A DNA stretch of 64,000 bases, from NCBI RefSeq assembly GCF_947487605.1, contig NZ_CANKXK010000001.1, positions 372,001 to 436,000 on the forward strand. The letters run 5' to 3'. The position numbers and the translations under genes are program-made. A model generated the notes under the pieces. The model saw nothing but the letters and a program-made list of their open reading frames with translations, was not told the DNA's origin and did not search any database. Position 1 is the stretch's first letter. Every line of letters starts with the position of its first letter. Positions 45,801 through 55,547 of the stretch are shown here, piece after piece. The stretch is from an uncultured Algibacter sp. GTDB lineage: Bacteria > Bacteroidota > Bacteroidia > Flavobacteriales > Flavobacteriaceae.

Positions 45801-45961
45801 CTTGCGTTAAGGATTGTAGTGGCATCCTTTTTAAAATTTAATTGAAATATAATTGCTTGAATGCTTTGATTTGGCAGATTGCTATATCTTTCGTTCTCGC
45901 AATAGCGTTTTAAAAAGATATAACGGAAAGCCCGACACCGACGAAAGGAGGTGTAACGCCC
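45801..45961. repeat. Dispersed intergenic repeat element (GGGCGTTAC...GCGTTAAGGAT type)
   Basis: The 545-bp space between 45712 and 46256 has no gene. At 45801-45961 it holds an element that begins CTTGCGTTAAGGATTGTAGT and ends GGAAAGCCCGACACC...GTGTAACGCC. The short region at 60903-60990 carries the same end blocks in the opposite orientation (GGCGTTAC, TCGGGCTTTC and AATCCCTAACGC). The inner part has complementary pieces (ATATCTTT/AAAGATAT), so it could fold. I see nothing recognisable in the remainder of the gap apart from the promoter at its end. Confidence 0.6.
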
Positions 45962-46204
45962 ATAAGGAATCCATTAACTACTGTAATTATTAACATCGCA
46001 GAAATAATTTGCAAGAATTTAGATTACAAAGAAATACGTTCTTTTAATTTCTGATTAAATGAGATTTAAAATCCAATGAATAATTTGAGACATATTCATA
46101 AAGGTTTTTAAACGAAAGCGAAGCAATTGATATTCTAAAAATCTTTAATTTTTAATTTAAAAAAATTAAAAATTTAAATGATTATGAAATAATTCATTTT
46201 TTTC

Positions 46205-46234
46205 TTGTGTGTTTAAACTAAAAAATTATTTTTG
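46205..46234 (+). promoter_or_regulatory. Promoter of the DUF2795 gene
   Basis: TTG at 46205-46207 and TATTTTTG at 46227-46234, 19 bases apart, match the Bacteroidota consensus TTG-N17-23-TAnnTTTG. The ATG follows 22 bases after the -7 box. Confidence 0.65.
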
Positions 46235-46256
46235 CAAAAAATTAAACGCATAAAGT

Positions 46257-46478
46257 ATGTATTGGACTTTAGAATTAGCATCTTATTTAAGTGATGCACC
46301 ATGGCCAGCAACAAAAGACGAACTAATAGATTACGCTATTAGAACGGGTGCTCCTTTGGAGGTTGTTGAAAATTTACAATCTATAGAAGACGAAGGTGAT
46401 TCGTATGATTCTATTGAAGAAATTTGGTCTGATTATCCAACTGACGAAGATTATCTTTGGAATGAAGATGAATATTAA
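46257..46478 (+). CDS. DUF2795 domain protein
   Basis: 73 residues, strongly acidic at the C-terminus. YWTLELASYLSDAPWPATKD followed by ELIDYAIRTGAPLEVVENL is the DUF2795 pattern of a small all-helical domain, widespread in Bacteroidota and Actinobacteria. Function unknown. It has its own promoter and terminator, so it is a monocistronic gene; a constitutively expressed small protein seems likely but is not shown. Confidence 0.85.
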   Translation: MYWTLELASYLSDAPWPATKDELIDYAIRTGAPLEVVENLQSIEDEGDSYDSIEEIWSDYPTDEDYLWNEDEY

Positions 46479-46502
46479 ATAAAAGCATAAAGAATAGTTA
46501 AA

Positions 46503-46530
46503 AAGTCTCAATTTGAGGCTTTTTTTTTAT
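46503..46530 (+). terminator. Terminator after the DUF2795 gene
   Basis: AGTCTCAA and TTGAGGCT form a stem (with one G-T pair) followed by nine T, 25 bases after the stop. Confidence 0.8.
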
Positions 46531-46561
46531 CCTATTCTTAATAAATAAGCGCAACAAAATG

Positions 46562-46569
46562 TATCTTTG
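46562..46569 (+). promoter_or_regulatory. -7 box ahead of secA
   Basis: TATCTTTG matches TAnnTTTG, 73 bases before the secA ATG. No convincing TTG at -33. A small hairpin (CTAGG-taagc-CCTAG) lies in the leader near 46607-46621. Confidence 0.45.
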
Positions 46570-46642
46570 AGTGCTTAAAAAAGTACTTAAGATTTAACGA
46601 AAAAACCTAGGTAAGCCCTAGTTAAACATAAAATATAGACAT

Positions 46643-49600
46643 ATGAGTTTTTTAGATTCAGTCCTAAAAGTTTTTGTAGGAGACAAATCAAAACAAGACG
46701 TAAAAGCTATTTCGCCACTAGTGGCTGAGATAAAAACCTTTGAATCTGCCATTGAAGCCTTATCGCATGACGAATTAAGAGGAAAAACATTCGAGTTTAA
46801 AGCTAAAATTGCCGAAGCTACTAAAGACATTAATGAGAAAATCACTAATCTTTTAGAAGAAGCAGAAAACACAGAAGATATTGATAGACGTGAGGATATT
46901 TATCAAGACATCGATAAGCTTAGAGACGATATTTATCAGGTTACAGAAGGCGTTTTAAACACTATTTTACCTGAAGCCTTTGCAGTAGTTAAAGAAACAG
47001 CAAAACGTTTTGTAAACAATACAGAAATTAAGGTTAAAGCCAATGAGTTTGACAGAACCTTATCTGGCGATAAAACATATGTAACCCTTGATGGCGATAA
47101 TGCTATATGGGCAAATTCTTGGGATGCTGCAGGTAAACCAATTACTTGGGACATGGTGCATTACGATGTTCAATTAATAGGAGGTATTGCATTACATCAA
47201 GGTAAAATTGCCGAAATGCAAACTGGTGAGGGTAAAACCTTGGTCGCTACACTTCCAGTATATTTAAATGCATTAGCCGAAAAAGGAGTGCATCTAGTAA
47301 CAGTTAACGACTACTTAGCAAAACGTGATAGCGCGTGGATGGCGCCTATTTTTGAATTTCACGGCATGAGTGTTGATTGTATAGATTACCACCAACCAAA
47401 TTCCGATGCACGTAAAAAAGCTTATAACGCCGATATTACTTATGGAACTAATAACGAGTTTGGATTCGATTATTTACGTGATAATATGGCGCATTCTCCA
47501 AACGATTTGGTACAACGCCCGCATCATTTCGCTATAGTCGATGAGGTCGATTCGGTATTGGTTGATGATGCACGTACACCGTTAATTATTTCTGGTCCTA
47601 TTCCTAAAGGTGACCGTCATGAATTCAACGAATTAAAACCAAAAGTTGAGGATATCGTTTCTGTACAACGTAAATATTTAACTGGTGTTTTAGCCGAAGC
47701 TAAAAAACTAATTAAAGAAGGCGACACTAAAGAAGGCGGCATCCAATTACTACGTGTATATCGTGGTATACCAAAAAACAAAGCACTAATTAAGTTTTTA
47801 TCTGAAGAAGGTGTTAAGCAGTTACTTCAGAAAACAGAAAACTTTTACATGCAGGATAACAATCGTGAAATGCCAAAGGTTGATGCCGAATTGTATTATG
47901 TTATTGAAGAAAAAAACAATCAGATTGAATTAACAGATAAGGGTATTGAATATCTTTCTGGAAAGGACAATCCTAACTTTTTCGTAATGCCAGAAATAGG
48001 TTTAGAAATTGCTAAAATTGAAAATCAAGGCCTTTCAGCAGAAGAAGAAGCGAACTTAAAAGAAGAATTATTTAAAGAGTTTGGTGTGAAATCGGAACGT
48101 ATTCACACACTTAATCAGCTTTTAAAAGCCTATGCTTTGTTTGAAAAAGACACCCAATATGTGGTGATGGAAAACAAAGTAATGATTGTAGATGAGCAAA
48201 CTGGTCGTATTATGGATGGGCGTCGTTATTCTGATGGTCTCCACCAAGCGATTGAAGCCAAAGAAAATGTAAAAATTGAAGACGCTACCCAAACTTTTGC
48301 AACTGTAACACTCCAAAATTACTTTAGAATGTATCGCAAACTATCTGGTATGACAGGTACTGCAGTAACAGAAGCTGGTGAATTTTGGGAAATCTACAAG
48401 TTAGATGTGGTTGAAATTCCAACCAATCGTCCTATAGCTCGTGATGATAAAGAAGATTTAGTTTACAAAACCAAGCGTGAAAAATACAATGCAGTTATTG
48501 ATGATGTTACAAATTTATCTCAGGCTGGACGTCCAGTATTAATTGGTACGACTTCGGTAGAGATTTCTGAATTACTAGGCAAAATGCTAAGTATTCGTAA
48601 AATACCTCACAACGTATTAAATGCTAAGCAGCATAAAAAAGAGGCAGAAATTGTAGACCAAGCAGGTAAAACTGGACAAGTTACTATTGCTACCAATATG
48701 GCAGGTCGTGGTACAGATATTAAATTAAGTGACGAAGTGAAAGCCGCTGGTGGTTTAGCCATTGTAGGTACAGAACGTCATGATTCACGTCGTGTAGACA
48801 GACAGTTACGTGGTCGTGCAGGTCGTCAAGGAGATCCAGGAAGTTCACAATTTTACGTATCTCTTGAAGATAACCTGATGCGTTTATTTGGTTCTGAGCG
48901 TATTGCTAAAATGATGGATAAAATGGGATTGAAAGAAGGCGAAGTAATTCAGCATTCTATGATTTCAAAATCTATTGAGCGTGCACAGAAAAAAGTTGAA
49001 GAAAACCAATTTGGTGTTCGAAAGCGCTTGTTAGAATATGATGATGTTATGAACGCACAACGTGAGGTGGTTTACAAGCGTCGTTATAATGCCTTAAACG
49101 GAGAACGTTTACGTGTCGATTTAGCAAATATGATTTTTGATACTTCGGAAGGTATAGCTGAAACTAATAAAGGCGCTAACGACTATAAAAATTTTGAGTT
49201 CGAATTGATTCGTTATTTCTCAATGAGTTCGCCTATTACCGAAGAAGAATTCGGAAAATTATCGACACAAGATATAACCTCAAAAATATACAAAGCTGCT
49301 TTTGAACATTACAGAGAAAAAATGACTCGTAATGCCGACATTGCTTTCCCTGTTATTAAAAATGTATATGAAACCCAGCGCGACAAATTCAAGCGTATCG
49401 TTGTGCCTTTTACAGATGGTGTTAAGAGTTTAAATGTAGTAACCGACCTAGAAAAAGCTTACGAAACCAATGGTAAACAATTAATTACCGATTTCGAAAA
49501 GAACATTACACTGGCCATTATTGACGATGCGTGGAAAACGCATTTACGTAAAATGGATGAGTTAAAACAGTCGGTGCAATTAGCGGTTCACGAACAAAAA

Positions 49601-49996
49601 GATCCGCTTCTTATTTATAAATTCGAAGCTTTTGAATTGTTTAAAAGCATGATAGATCAAGTGAATAAAGATGTCATTTCCTTCTTATTCAAAGGAGAAT
49701 TACCTCAAGAAACACAAGATACCATTCATGAAGCACGAGCTAGAAAAAAAGAAAAACTTAATGTACAAAAAGACGAAATCCCTAATTTAGATGAACGATC
49801 AGCGCAAAATAGAGCAGCTGGTAATACACAACGCAATCAAGAAGTAGTTGAAACCATTGTTCGCGATAGACCTAAAATTGGACGTAACGACCGTGTTACA
49901 ATTAAACACGTTATGAATGGTGAAAATAAAACTGTTAAGTATAAACAAGCAGAACCATTAATTGCCAAAGGTGAATGGGTTTTGGTTGAAGATTAG
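46643..49996 (+). CDS. secA: Preprotein translocase ATPase SecA
   Basis: 1117 residues, the long form usual in Bacteroidota. Walker A is MQTGEGKTLVATLPVYLNA near 190, DEAD-type motif II is IVDEVDSVLVDDARTPLIIS, and motifs IV-VI are GTTSVEISELLGKML, TNMAGRGTDIKL and RQLRGRAGRQGDPGSSQFYV. An insert near 340-470 after the preprotein cross-linking domain start is also typical. The C-terminus (GRNDRVTIKHVMNGENKTVK) lacks the CXCX8C(H/C) zinc site. It drives protein export through SecYEG. Monocistronic, with a strong terminator. Confidence 0.97.
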   Translation: MSFLDSVLKVFVGDKSKQDVKAISPLVAEIKTFESAIEALSHDELRGKTFEFKAKIAEATKDINEKITNLLEEAENTEDIDRREDIYQDIDKLRDDIYQVTEGVLNTILPEAFAVVKETAKRFVNNTEIKVKANEFDRTLSGDKTYVTLDGDNAIWANSWDAAGKPITWDMVHYDVQLIGGIALHQGKIAEMQTGEGKTLVATLPVYLNALAEKGVHLVTVNDYLAKRDSAWMAPIFEFHGMSVDCIDYHQPNSDARKKAYNADITYGTNNEFGFDYLRDNMAHSPNDLVQRPHHFAIVDEVDSVLVDDARTPLIISGPIPKGDRHEFNELKPKVEDIVSVQRKYLTGVLAEAKKLIKEGDTKEGGIQLLRVYRGIPKNKALIKFLSEEGVKQLLQKTENFYMQDNNREMPKVDAELYYVIEEKNNQIELTDKGIEYLSGKDNPNFFVMPEIGLEIAKIENQGLSAEEEANLKEELFKEFGVKSERIHTLNQLLKAYALFEKDTQYVVMENKVMIVDEQTGRIMDGRRYSDGLHQAIEAKENVKIEDATQTFATVTLQNYFRMYRKLSGMTGTAVTEAGEFWEIYKLDVVEIPTNRPIARDDKEDLVYKTKREKYNAVIDDVTNLSQAGRPVLIGTTSVEISELLGKMLSIRKIPHNVLNAKQHKKEAEIVDQAGKTGQVTIATNMAGRGTDIKLSDEVKAAGGLAIVGTERHDSRRVDRQLRGRAGRQGDPGSSQFYVSLEDNLMRLFGSERIAKMMDKMGLKEGEVIQHSMISKSIERAQKKVEENQFGVRKRLLEYDDVMNAQREVVYKRRYNALNGERLRVDLANMIFDTSEGIAETNKGANDYKNFEFELIRYFSMSSPITEEEFGKLSTQDITSKIYKAAFEHYREKMTRNADIAFPVIKNVYETQRDKFKRIVVPFTDGVKSLNVVTDLEKAYETNGKQLITDFEKNITLAIIDDAWKTHLRKMDELKQSVQLAVHEQKDPLLIYKFEAFELFKSMIDQVNKDVISFLFKGELPQETQDTIHEARARKKEKLNVQKDEIPNLDERSAQNRAAGNTQRNQEVVETIVRDRPKIGRNDRVTIKHVMNGENKTVKYKQAEPLIAKGEWVLVED

Positions 49997-50029
49997 TTTA
50001 ATTCCTACCACAACAGGAATCCGTAAAAT

Positions 50030-50060
50030 AAAAAACCCGATAACTTCTATCGGGTTTTTT
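50030..50060 (+). terminator. Terminator after secA
   Basis: AAAAACCCGATA and TATCGGGTTTTT form a perfect stem around a five-base loop. As both arms end in A/T runs it can also act for the opposite strand, that is for the converging methyltransferase gene. Confidence 0.88.
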
Positions 50061-50129
50061 TATAGCTTGATGTCCCGTCCTGAAATAGCGATACACTAAA
50101 ACCTTAGTGTAATGTAATCATCAGAAAAC

Positions 50130-50930
50130 TTAAACTTTAATTGCCTTAAGCGTAAAAATCAATGGGTACAATTTATCTTTAGTAACAAACATTCCAGAAT
50201 CTGTTTTTGTCAAATTTGGTAAAACATCATAAGGGCTTTCATCATGTTCTTTTAAGTACTCTATATGCAAACCTGCTTCGGTTAAGGCAGAAACAACTTC
50301 ACCTAAACCATGGTTCCAACCATATTCTTTACTTATCATTTCTGATTCTTTATCTGCATACGTACCCATATATTCTTCATAAATAACAGCATCTTGCATA
50401 TACCCATGTTTTATAATTGGTTTATCATCTAAATAATCAAACATCCATACAATAGGGTGGAATTCTGCCATAAAAAAAGTACCTCCCTTCTTTAAGCGTT
50501 CTGCTATCATTTTTCCCCAAGGCTTTAAATCTGGTAGCCAACCTATAACCCCATAGCTAGTATATACAATATCAAAAATTTCAGCTACATACTTTGAAGT
50601 GTCAAGGACATTACAGCATATAAATTGAGCATTAAACTTTAATTCGGCATTTAATTTTCTTGCAAGTTTTATTCCTTCGTCACTTAAATCTACACCTACA
50701 CATTTTGCTCCCATCCTACTCCAACTTAAAGTATCTTGACCAAAATGACACTGTAAGTGTAGCAAAGATTTATATTTTACATCATTTAAAGCTTCTAATT
50801 CATACTTCATTAAAGATGACTTTCCTTTTTTAAAAGCTTCTAAATCGTACATGTTACTTTTAGAATGAACTTTTACTTTCTTGTTCCAAGTAGTTTTATT
50901 TGTTTCAAAATAATTTTCGTGTGTACTCAT
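50130..50930 (-). CDS. Class I SAM-dependent methyltransferase
   Basis: 266 residues. KSLLHLQCHFGQDTLSWSRM near 53-72 is a motif I variant (LQCHFGQDT) shared by a well-known bacterial group, followed by CVGVDLSDEGIKLARKL and IFDIVYTSYGVIGWLPDLKP. GGTFFMAEFHPIVWMFDYL is motif III. The start is MSTHENYFETNKTTWNKKVK. The substrate is not known. It is transcribed divergently from the lipoprotein gene at 50963, 32 bases away. Confidence 0.85.
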   Translation of the reverse strand: MSTHENYFETNKTTWNKKVKVHSKSNMYDLEAFKKGKSSLMKYELEALNDVKYKSLLHLQCHFGQDTLSWSRMGAKCVGVDLSDEGIKLARKLNAELKFNAQFICCNVLDTSKYVAEIFDIVYTSYGVIGWLPDLKPWGKMIAERLKKGGTFFMAEFHPIVWMFDYLDDKPIIKHGYMQDAVIYEEYMGTYADKESEMISKEYGWNHGLGEVVSALTEAGLHIEYLKEHDESPYDVLPNLTKTDSGMFVTKDKLYPLIFTLKAIKV

Positions 50931-50962
50931 TTGGAAATTCTATCTTTATAAAAATCTAAAAT

Positions 50963-51610
50963 ATGAAAAACTTCATTTACCTATTCTGTTATATAGCTTT
51001 AATTATATCATGCAAAGAACAAAAAAAATCAATCCCTGAGGTAGAAGCATTATCTATTGAAGAAAAAATAGCCACCGCACATGGTTATGAAAACTGGAAA
51101 AATGTTTCGAAAGTTTATTTTACTTTTAATGACAAACGAAATTGGATATGGCAACCAAAAACTAACCATATTACTTTAATAAAAGATAATGACACAATTT
51201 CCTATAATAGAAACAAAATTGATTCTACTTTAACTAAAACAGATCGCGCTTTTATAAATGATAAATTTTGGTTGCTAATACCATTTCAACTTATTTGGGA
51301 TAAAGGTATTTCTATATCTACACCTAGTAAAACAATTGCTCCAATAAGTAAGGCTGAAATAAATAAAATAACACTAACCTACTCTAACGAAGGAGGATAC
51401 ACTCCTGGAGACGCCTATGATTTATATTATAATGATGAATTTATTATAAAGGAATGGGGATTTAGAAGGGGTAATAGCGCTGAAGCTAGACTGATTAATA
51501 CGTTTGAAAACCTTCGAGATTTCAATGGTATAAAAATAGCTCTGGATCACAAAAATGACAAAGGAGATGAGCTAGTTAAACTCTCAAACGTTAATATTAT
51601 TTTGGAATAA
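50963..51610 (+). CDS. Predicted lipoprotein, function unknown
   Basis: 215 residues. The start MKNFIYLFCYIALIISCKEQ is a lipoprotein signal with LIISC lipobox (Cys17). The mature part begins KKSIPEVEALSIEEKIATAH and continues GYENWKNVSKVYFTFNDKRN; this resembles the thioester-less outer-layer proteins of the 'YENW...V..V.Y.FN' type seen in marine Bacteroidota. No enzyme motif is visible. The 32-bp divergent space to the methyltransferase gene is too short for two separate full promoters, so they may overlap. No function can be assigned. Confidence 0.75.
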   Translation: MKNFIYLFCYIALIISCKEQKKSIPEVEALSIEEKIATAHGYENWKNVSKVYFTFNDKRNWIWQPKTNHITLIKDNDTISYNRNKIDSTLTKTDRAFINDKFWLLIPFQLIWDKGISISTPSKTIAPISKAEINKITLTYSNEGGYTPGDAYDLYYNDEFIIKEWGFRRGNSAEARLINTFENLRDFNGIKIALDHKNDKGDELVKLSNVNIILE

Positions 51611-51716
51611 AGCAGACTTATAAATTACTAATATTATGTTAAATCTCAATTTGAAACCCGTTTAAATTCTTACAATACTAAGTTTTTAATTAAATTTAAG
51701 GCACTAAACCACCAAT

Positions 51717-54700
51717 ATGAAAAACACAACTCTACATTACACACTAGCCCTTACTTTATTTCTATTATTTTTTTCACCAGCAACATTATTAGCACAAGAA
51801 AAAGAACCTTCTGAAATTGAAAAAACCTTATCTGGTTTAAAATTCAGAAGTATTGGACCAGCTCTTACATCTGGTAGAATTGCAGATATAGCTATTCATC
51901 CTGAAAACGAAAATGTATGGTATGTTGCTGTAGGATCTGGAGGCGTATGGAAAACAACAAACTCTGGCACCACTTGGAAGCCGATTTTTGATACACAAAC
52001 CAGTTATTCTATTGGATGTATTACTATCGATCCAAATAATTCTCATACTATTTGGATAGGAACTGGCGAAAATGTAGGTGGCCGCCATACAGGATTTGGT
52101 GATGGTATTTATGTAAGCCATGACGATGGTGGTACTTGGAAAAACATGGGGCTCAAAAATTCTGAACACCTTTCTAAGATAATTGTACATCCAGAAAACC
52201 CAAACATCATTTGGGTTGCGGCACAAGGGCCACTTTGGAGCAAAGGAGACGAACGTGGATTATACAAGTCAATAGATGGAGGTAATACATGGAAGAAAAC
52301 CTTAGGTGATAATGAGTGGACTGGTGTAACCGACATTGTTATAGACTATACGAATCCAGATAATCTATATGCTGCAACATGGCAAAGACACAGAACAGTT
52401 GCTGCATATATGGGTGGTGGTCGTGGATCTGGGTTGCATAAAAGTACAGATGGAGGAGAAACATGGACTGAATTAACAACAGGAATCCCTGAATCTAATT
52501 TAGGAAAAATCGGGTTAGCAATATCTCCTTTTAATCCTGAAATTATTTACGCTGCAATTGAATTAGAAAGAAGAAAAGGCGGATTATTCATGTCTAATAA
52601 TAGAGGTGCGTCGTGGGTAAAACAATCTGATGCAATTTCTGGAGGTACTGGACCACACTATTATCAAGAATTATATGCGTCTCCTCATCATGAAGGGAAA
52701 CTGTTTTTAATGAGTAATACAGTACAGATTTCAGATAATCATGGAAAGACATTTTATAACATGAATGAAAAAAGAAAGCACGTAGATAGTCATGCACTTG
52801 CTTTTAAAAAAGGTGATCCAAACTATTTAATGTTTGGAACCGACGGTGGGTTATACGAAACCTTCGATTTAACTAAATCATGGAGTTTTATTCGAAACCT
52901 TCCCATTACACAATACTATAAAGTTGCTGTTGATGACTCGTACCCTTTCTATAAAATATATGGAGGAACACAAGATAACGGGTCTCATGGCGGTCCATCA
53001 AGAACAACTAAAAAAGAAGGTATCACTAATGCAGATTGGTGGATAACGCTTTCTGCTGATGGGCATCAATCTGCCACTGAACCTGGAAACCCTAATATAA
53101 CTTATGGTGAATTTCAAGAAGGTGTACTATGGCGTGTGGATCAAACGACTAAAGAGCCCGTTTTTATCCAACCACAAGCTAAAATCAATGAGCCTTTTGA
53201 AAGATTCAATTGGGATGCTCCTATATTAGTTAGTCAACATGACCCTAAACGATTATATTTTGCTTCTCAACGCGTTTGGAGATCAGACAATCGGGGGGAT
53301 TTTTGGTCTAACATTTCTCAAGACCTCACTAGGAATCAAGTTCGTCTTGGGCAACCAATTATGGGGAAACAACAAAGTTGGGACAATGCTTGGGATGTTT
53401 TAGCCATGTCTAACTATAACACAATTACTTCTTTGGCCGAATCTCCAAAGCAAGAAGGTTTGCTTTATGCTGGGACAGACGATGGTATTATTCAAGTAAC
53501 AGAAAATGGAGGTGATAATTGGAATAAAATTGAAGTTGGATCAATAAAAGGAATTCCATCTACTGCCTTTGTAAATGATTTACGAGCCGATTTATTTAAT
53601 GCAAATATTGTTTATGCAGCATTGGACAATCATAAATACGGTGACTTCAAACCTTACCTAATTAAGAGTACAGATAAAGGAAAAACATGGACATCAATAA
53701 ACGGTAATCTTCCAAAAAGATTAATTACATGGAGACTTGTTCAAGATCATATAAATAAAGATTTACTTTTCGTGGCAACAGAATTTGGTGTTTATTTCAC
53801 TCTAAATGGTGGTATTAAATGGAACAAATTATCTGGTGGAATGCCTACCATTTCTATAAGAGACATTACAATACAACGAAGGGAAAATGATTTAATAGCT
53901 GCATCTTTTGGAAGAGGATTCTATATACTTGACGATATACAAGCTATTAGAGATTTGGGCAAAATAAATACGAAAACTGATAATCTACTTTTCGATATTA
54001 AACCTGCTTATTGGTATGTAGAAAAAGACGAAATTTATGGACAAGGAAATGACAAATACTCTGGAGAAAATCCACCATTTGGAGCTGTTTTCACTTATCA
54101 CCTAGCTGATAAATTAAAATCTCTAAAAGAAATTAGAAAAGAAAACGAAAAAGAATTAATAAAAAATAATAAAGAGGTTGCCTTTCCAGGTTGGGATGCC
54201 TTAGGTGCAGAAAAAGAACAACAAAAACCTAAAATAATTTTGACTATTAAGGATTCTAATGGTAATGTTGTAAATACAATAAAAGGCATTAATAAAAAAG
54301 GTATTAACCGTGTAAGCTGGGACCTTAGCTTTGCAGATAGAAGTGGCGAAAAGTTAACACCTCCAAAACCAATGAGCCAATATTTTAATTTCAATATAAT
54401 GGCAACTCCAGGGGATTACACCGTTACACTTTCTAAACTTGTTGATGGTGAATTAACAAATTTAACACAACCGAAACTCTTTAAAATAATTCCTTTAAGA
54501 AAAGGGTCTCTTGAAGGTGCAACTTATGAAGAAATAAAAGATTTTAGAGCAACCTTTGAAAAATTTGAGCAAGATTTAAAAGCTACCAATTTGGTATTAT
54601 CTAAGTCTTTATTAAAAATAGGTGCAATGCAAAGAGCATTAATAAAAGCAAAAGTTTCGTCTGGATCTTTGACAAAGGATTTACATAACGAAAGAAGCAA

Positions 54701-54986
54701 ACTATTAAAAATTAATAGACTTCTAAATGGACACAAAGCAAAAAATGAGATAGGTGAAAAAAATGCCCCTAGTGCTAACAGTTTAGGTTTTATTGCCAAA
54801 GCTGCCCTTGCATCTTCAACTTATGGCCCTACAAGAATGCATAAAGACGCACTTAACGACGCAAACAATAACTTGGTCAAACTAAAATCTGAATTAATAA
54901 CAATTACCAATAAATCAATACCACAATTAGAAGAAAAACTAAAAGAAATTGGTGCGCCTCCAATAGAAGGACAAGGCTTAAATTAA
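51717..54986 (+). CDS. Secreted BNR/VPS10 (sortilin-like) beta-propeller protein
   Basis: 1089 residues. Signal peptide with hydrophobic stretch TLALTLFLLFFSPATLLAQE. Many BNR-type repeats of the form SxDGGxTW are visible: TTNSGTTWKPIF, SHDDGGTWKNM, SIDGGNTWKKT, STDGGETWTEL, NNRGASWVKQ, TENGGDNWNKI and STDKGKTWTSI. They predict a large propeller, possibly two, up to about residue 720, followed by a beta-sandwich and a helical C-terminus near 920-1080. This family is annotated as glycosyl hydrolase or sialidase-like, but no catalytic role is proven. Likely periplasmic or surface. No T9SS sorting domain is seen at the C-terminus. Confidence 0.85.
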   Translation: MKNTTLHYTLALTLFLLFFSPATLLAQEKEPSEIEKTLSGLKFRSIGPALTSGRIADIAIHPENENVWYVAVGSGGVWKTTNSGTTWKPIFDTQTSYSIGCITIDPNNSHTIWIGTGENVGGRHTGFGDGIYVSHDDGGTWKNMGLKNSEHLSKIIVHPENPNIIWVAAQGPLWSKGDERGLYKSIDGGNTWKKTLGDNEWTGVTDIVIDYTNPDNLYAATWQRHRTVAAYMGGGRGSGLHKSTDGGETWTELTTGIPESNLGKIGLAISPFNPEIIYAAIELERRKGGLFMSNNRGASWVKQSDAISGGTGPHYYQELYASPHHEGKLFLMSNTVQISDNHGKTFYNMNEKRKHVDSHALAFKKGDPNYLMFGTDGGLYETFDLTKSWSFIRNLPITQYYKVAVDDSYPFYKIYGGTQDNGSHGGPSRTTKKEGITNADWWITLSADGHQSATEPGNPNITYGEFQEGVLWRVDQTTKEPVFIQPQAKINEPFERFNWDAPILVSQHDPKRLYFASQRVWRSDNRGDFWSNISQDLTRNQVRLGQPIMGKQQSWDNAWDVLAMSNYNTITSLAESPKQEGLLYAGTDDGIIQVTENGGDNWNKIEVGSIKGIPSTAFVNDLRADLFNANIVYAALDNHKYGDFKPYLIKSTDKGKTWTSINGNLPKRLITWRLVQDHINKDLLFVATEFGVYFTLNGGIKWNKLSGGMPTISIRDITIQRRENDLIAASFGRGFYILDDIQAIRDLGKINTKTDNLLFDIKPAYWYVEKDEIYGQGNDKYSGENPPFGAVFTYHLADKLKSLKEIRKENEKELIKNNKEVAFPGWDALGAEKEQQKPKIILTIKDSNGNVVNTIKGINKKGINRVSWDLSFADRSGEKLTPPKPMSQYFNFNIMATPGDYTVTLSKLVDGELTNLTQPKLFKIIPLRKGSLEGATYEEIKDFRATFEKFEQDLKATNLVLSKSLLKIGAMQRALIKAKVSSGSLTKDLHNERSKLLKINRLLNGHKAKNEIGEKNAPSANSLGFIAKAALASSTYGPTRMHKDALNDANNNLVKLKSELITITNKSIPQLEEKLKEIGAPPIEGQGLN

Positions 54987-55025
54987 CAGCAATTGTATTG
55001 TTATTGCTTATAATATTAATCATTA

Positions 55026-55064
55026 AAAAAGCCCAATTAAAATTTATTTTAATGGGCTTTTAAG
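55026..55064 (+). terminator. Terminator after the BNR protein gene
   Basis: AAAAGCCCAATTAAAA and TTTTAATGGGCTTTT pair with one bulged A, followed by a short T tract, 40 bases after the stop. Confidence 0.82.
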
Positions 55065-55084
55065 TTAATATATAATTTGAAGCT

Positions 55085-55116
55085 AAAAAACCTACCTAAT
55101 TTATTAGGTTTTTTGC
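55085..55116 (-). terminator. Terminator overlapping the end of the 94-residue gene
   Basis: AAAAAACCTA and TAGGTTTTTT form the stem; on the minus strand it ends in a T run and overlaps the TAA stop at 55104-55106. Confidence 0.7.
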
Positions 55117-55388
55117 GTTTTCAATCTCATAGATTTCATTTGTTCTAAACGGCGTAATTCCTGCTTTATTTGTTTACTTCGTTCAGCTATTTTATTAACT
55201 TTCTCGTTAATTAACTCTTGCTTTCTTTGCCTTTCTTGAGCTTTTAATTCTTGTTTAATAAGCTCTTCTTTTTTTCGCTTTTTGTTTTGTACTCTTTCAA
55301 AATAGACAAATATATAAGCATAGATATACATACTTAAAAAGAGTAAAGCTACTATTGATAAAATAAGCCAACCGTTCATCATGTTCAT
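55104..55388 (-). CDS. Small membrane protein with coiled coil, function unknown
   Basis: 94 residues. Residues 6-31 (GWLILSIVALLFLSMYIYAYIF) form one membrane span, and the rest is a very charged helix (KKRKKEELIKQELKAQERQR and NEKVNKIAERSKQIKQELRR) that should form a coiled coil in the cytosol. Single-gene unit with its own terminator. I do not recognise a family. The architecture resembles small scaffold or division-associated proteins but nothing more specific can be said. Confidence 0.7.
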   Translation of the reverse strand: MNMMNGWLILSIVALLFLSMYIYAYIFVYFERVQNKKRKKEELIKQELKAQERQRKQELINEKVNKIAERSKQIKQELRRLEQMKSMRLKTQKT

Positions 55389-55487
55389 AACGTAGAAATT
55401 TTAGTTAAGTTTTAGTTCTATAAAGTTAATAAAAAAGACTATATGTTAAAAAAATATAAGCTAAATAACTCAAAAACAAGACAAAAC

Positions 55488-55524
55488 AAAAAAACCTTTA
55501 CCGCTATCTGCTGTAAAGGTTTTT
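55488..55524 (-). terminator. Terminator after the 256-residue secreted protein gene
   Basis: ACCTTTAC and GTAAAGGT, extended by A/T runs on both sides, form a stem with an 11-base loop. On the minus strand it ends in T7. Confidence 0.83.
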
Positions 55525-55547
55525 CGTCGATATTTTATTTATGAGTA

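Noticed and set aside
54524-54799. 91-codon frame opposite the BNR protein gene
   Set aside because: Antisense to the helical C-terminus of a long intact gene, with low-complexity hydrophobic translation caused by the complementary lysine-rich codons.
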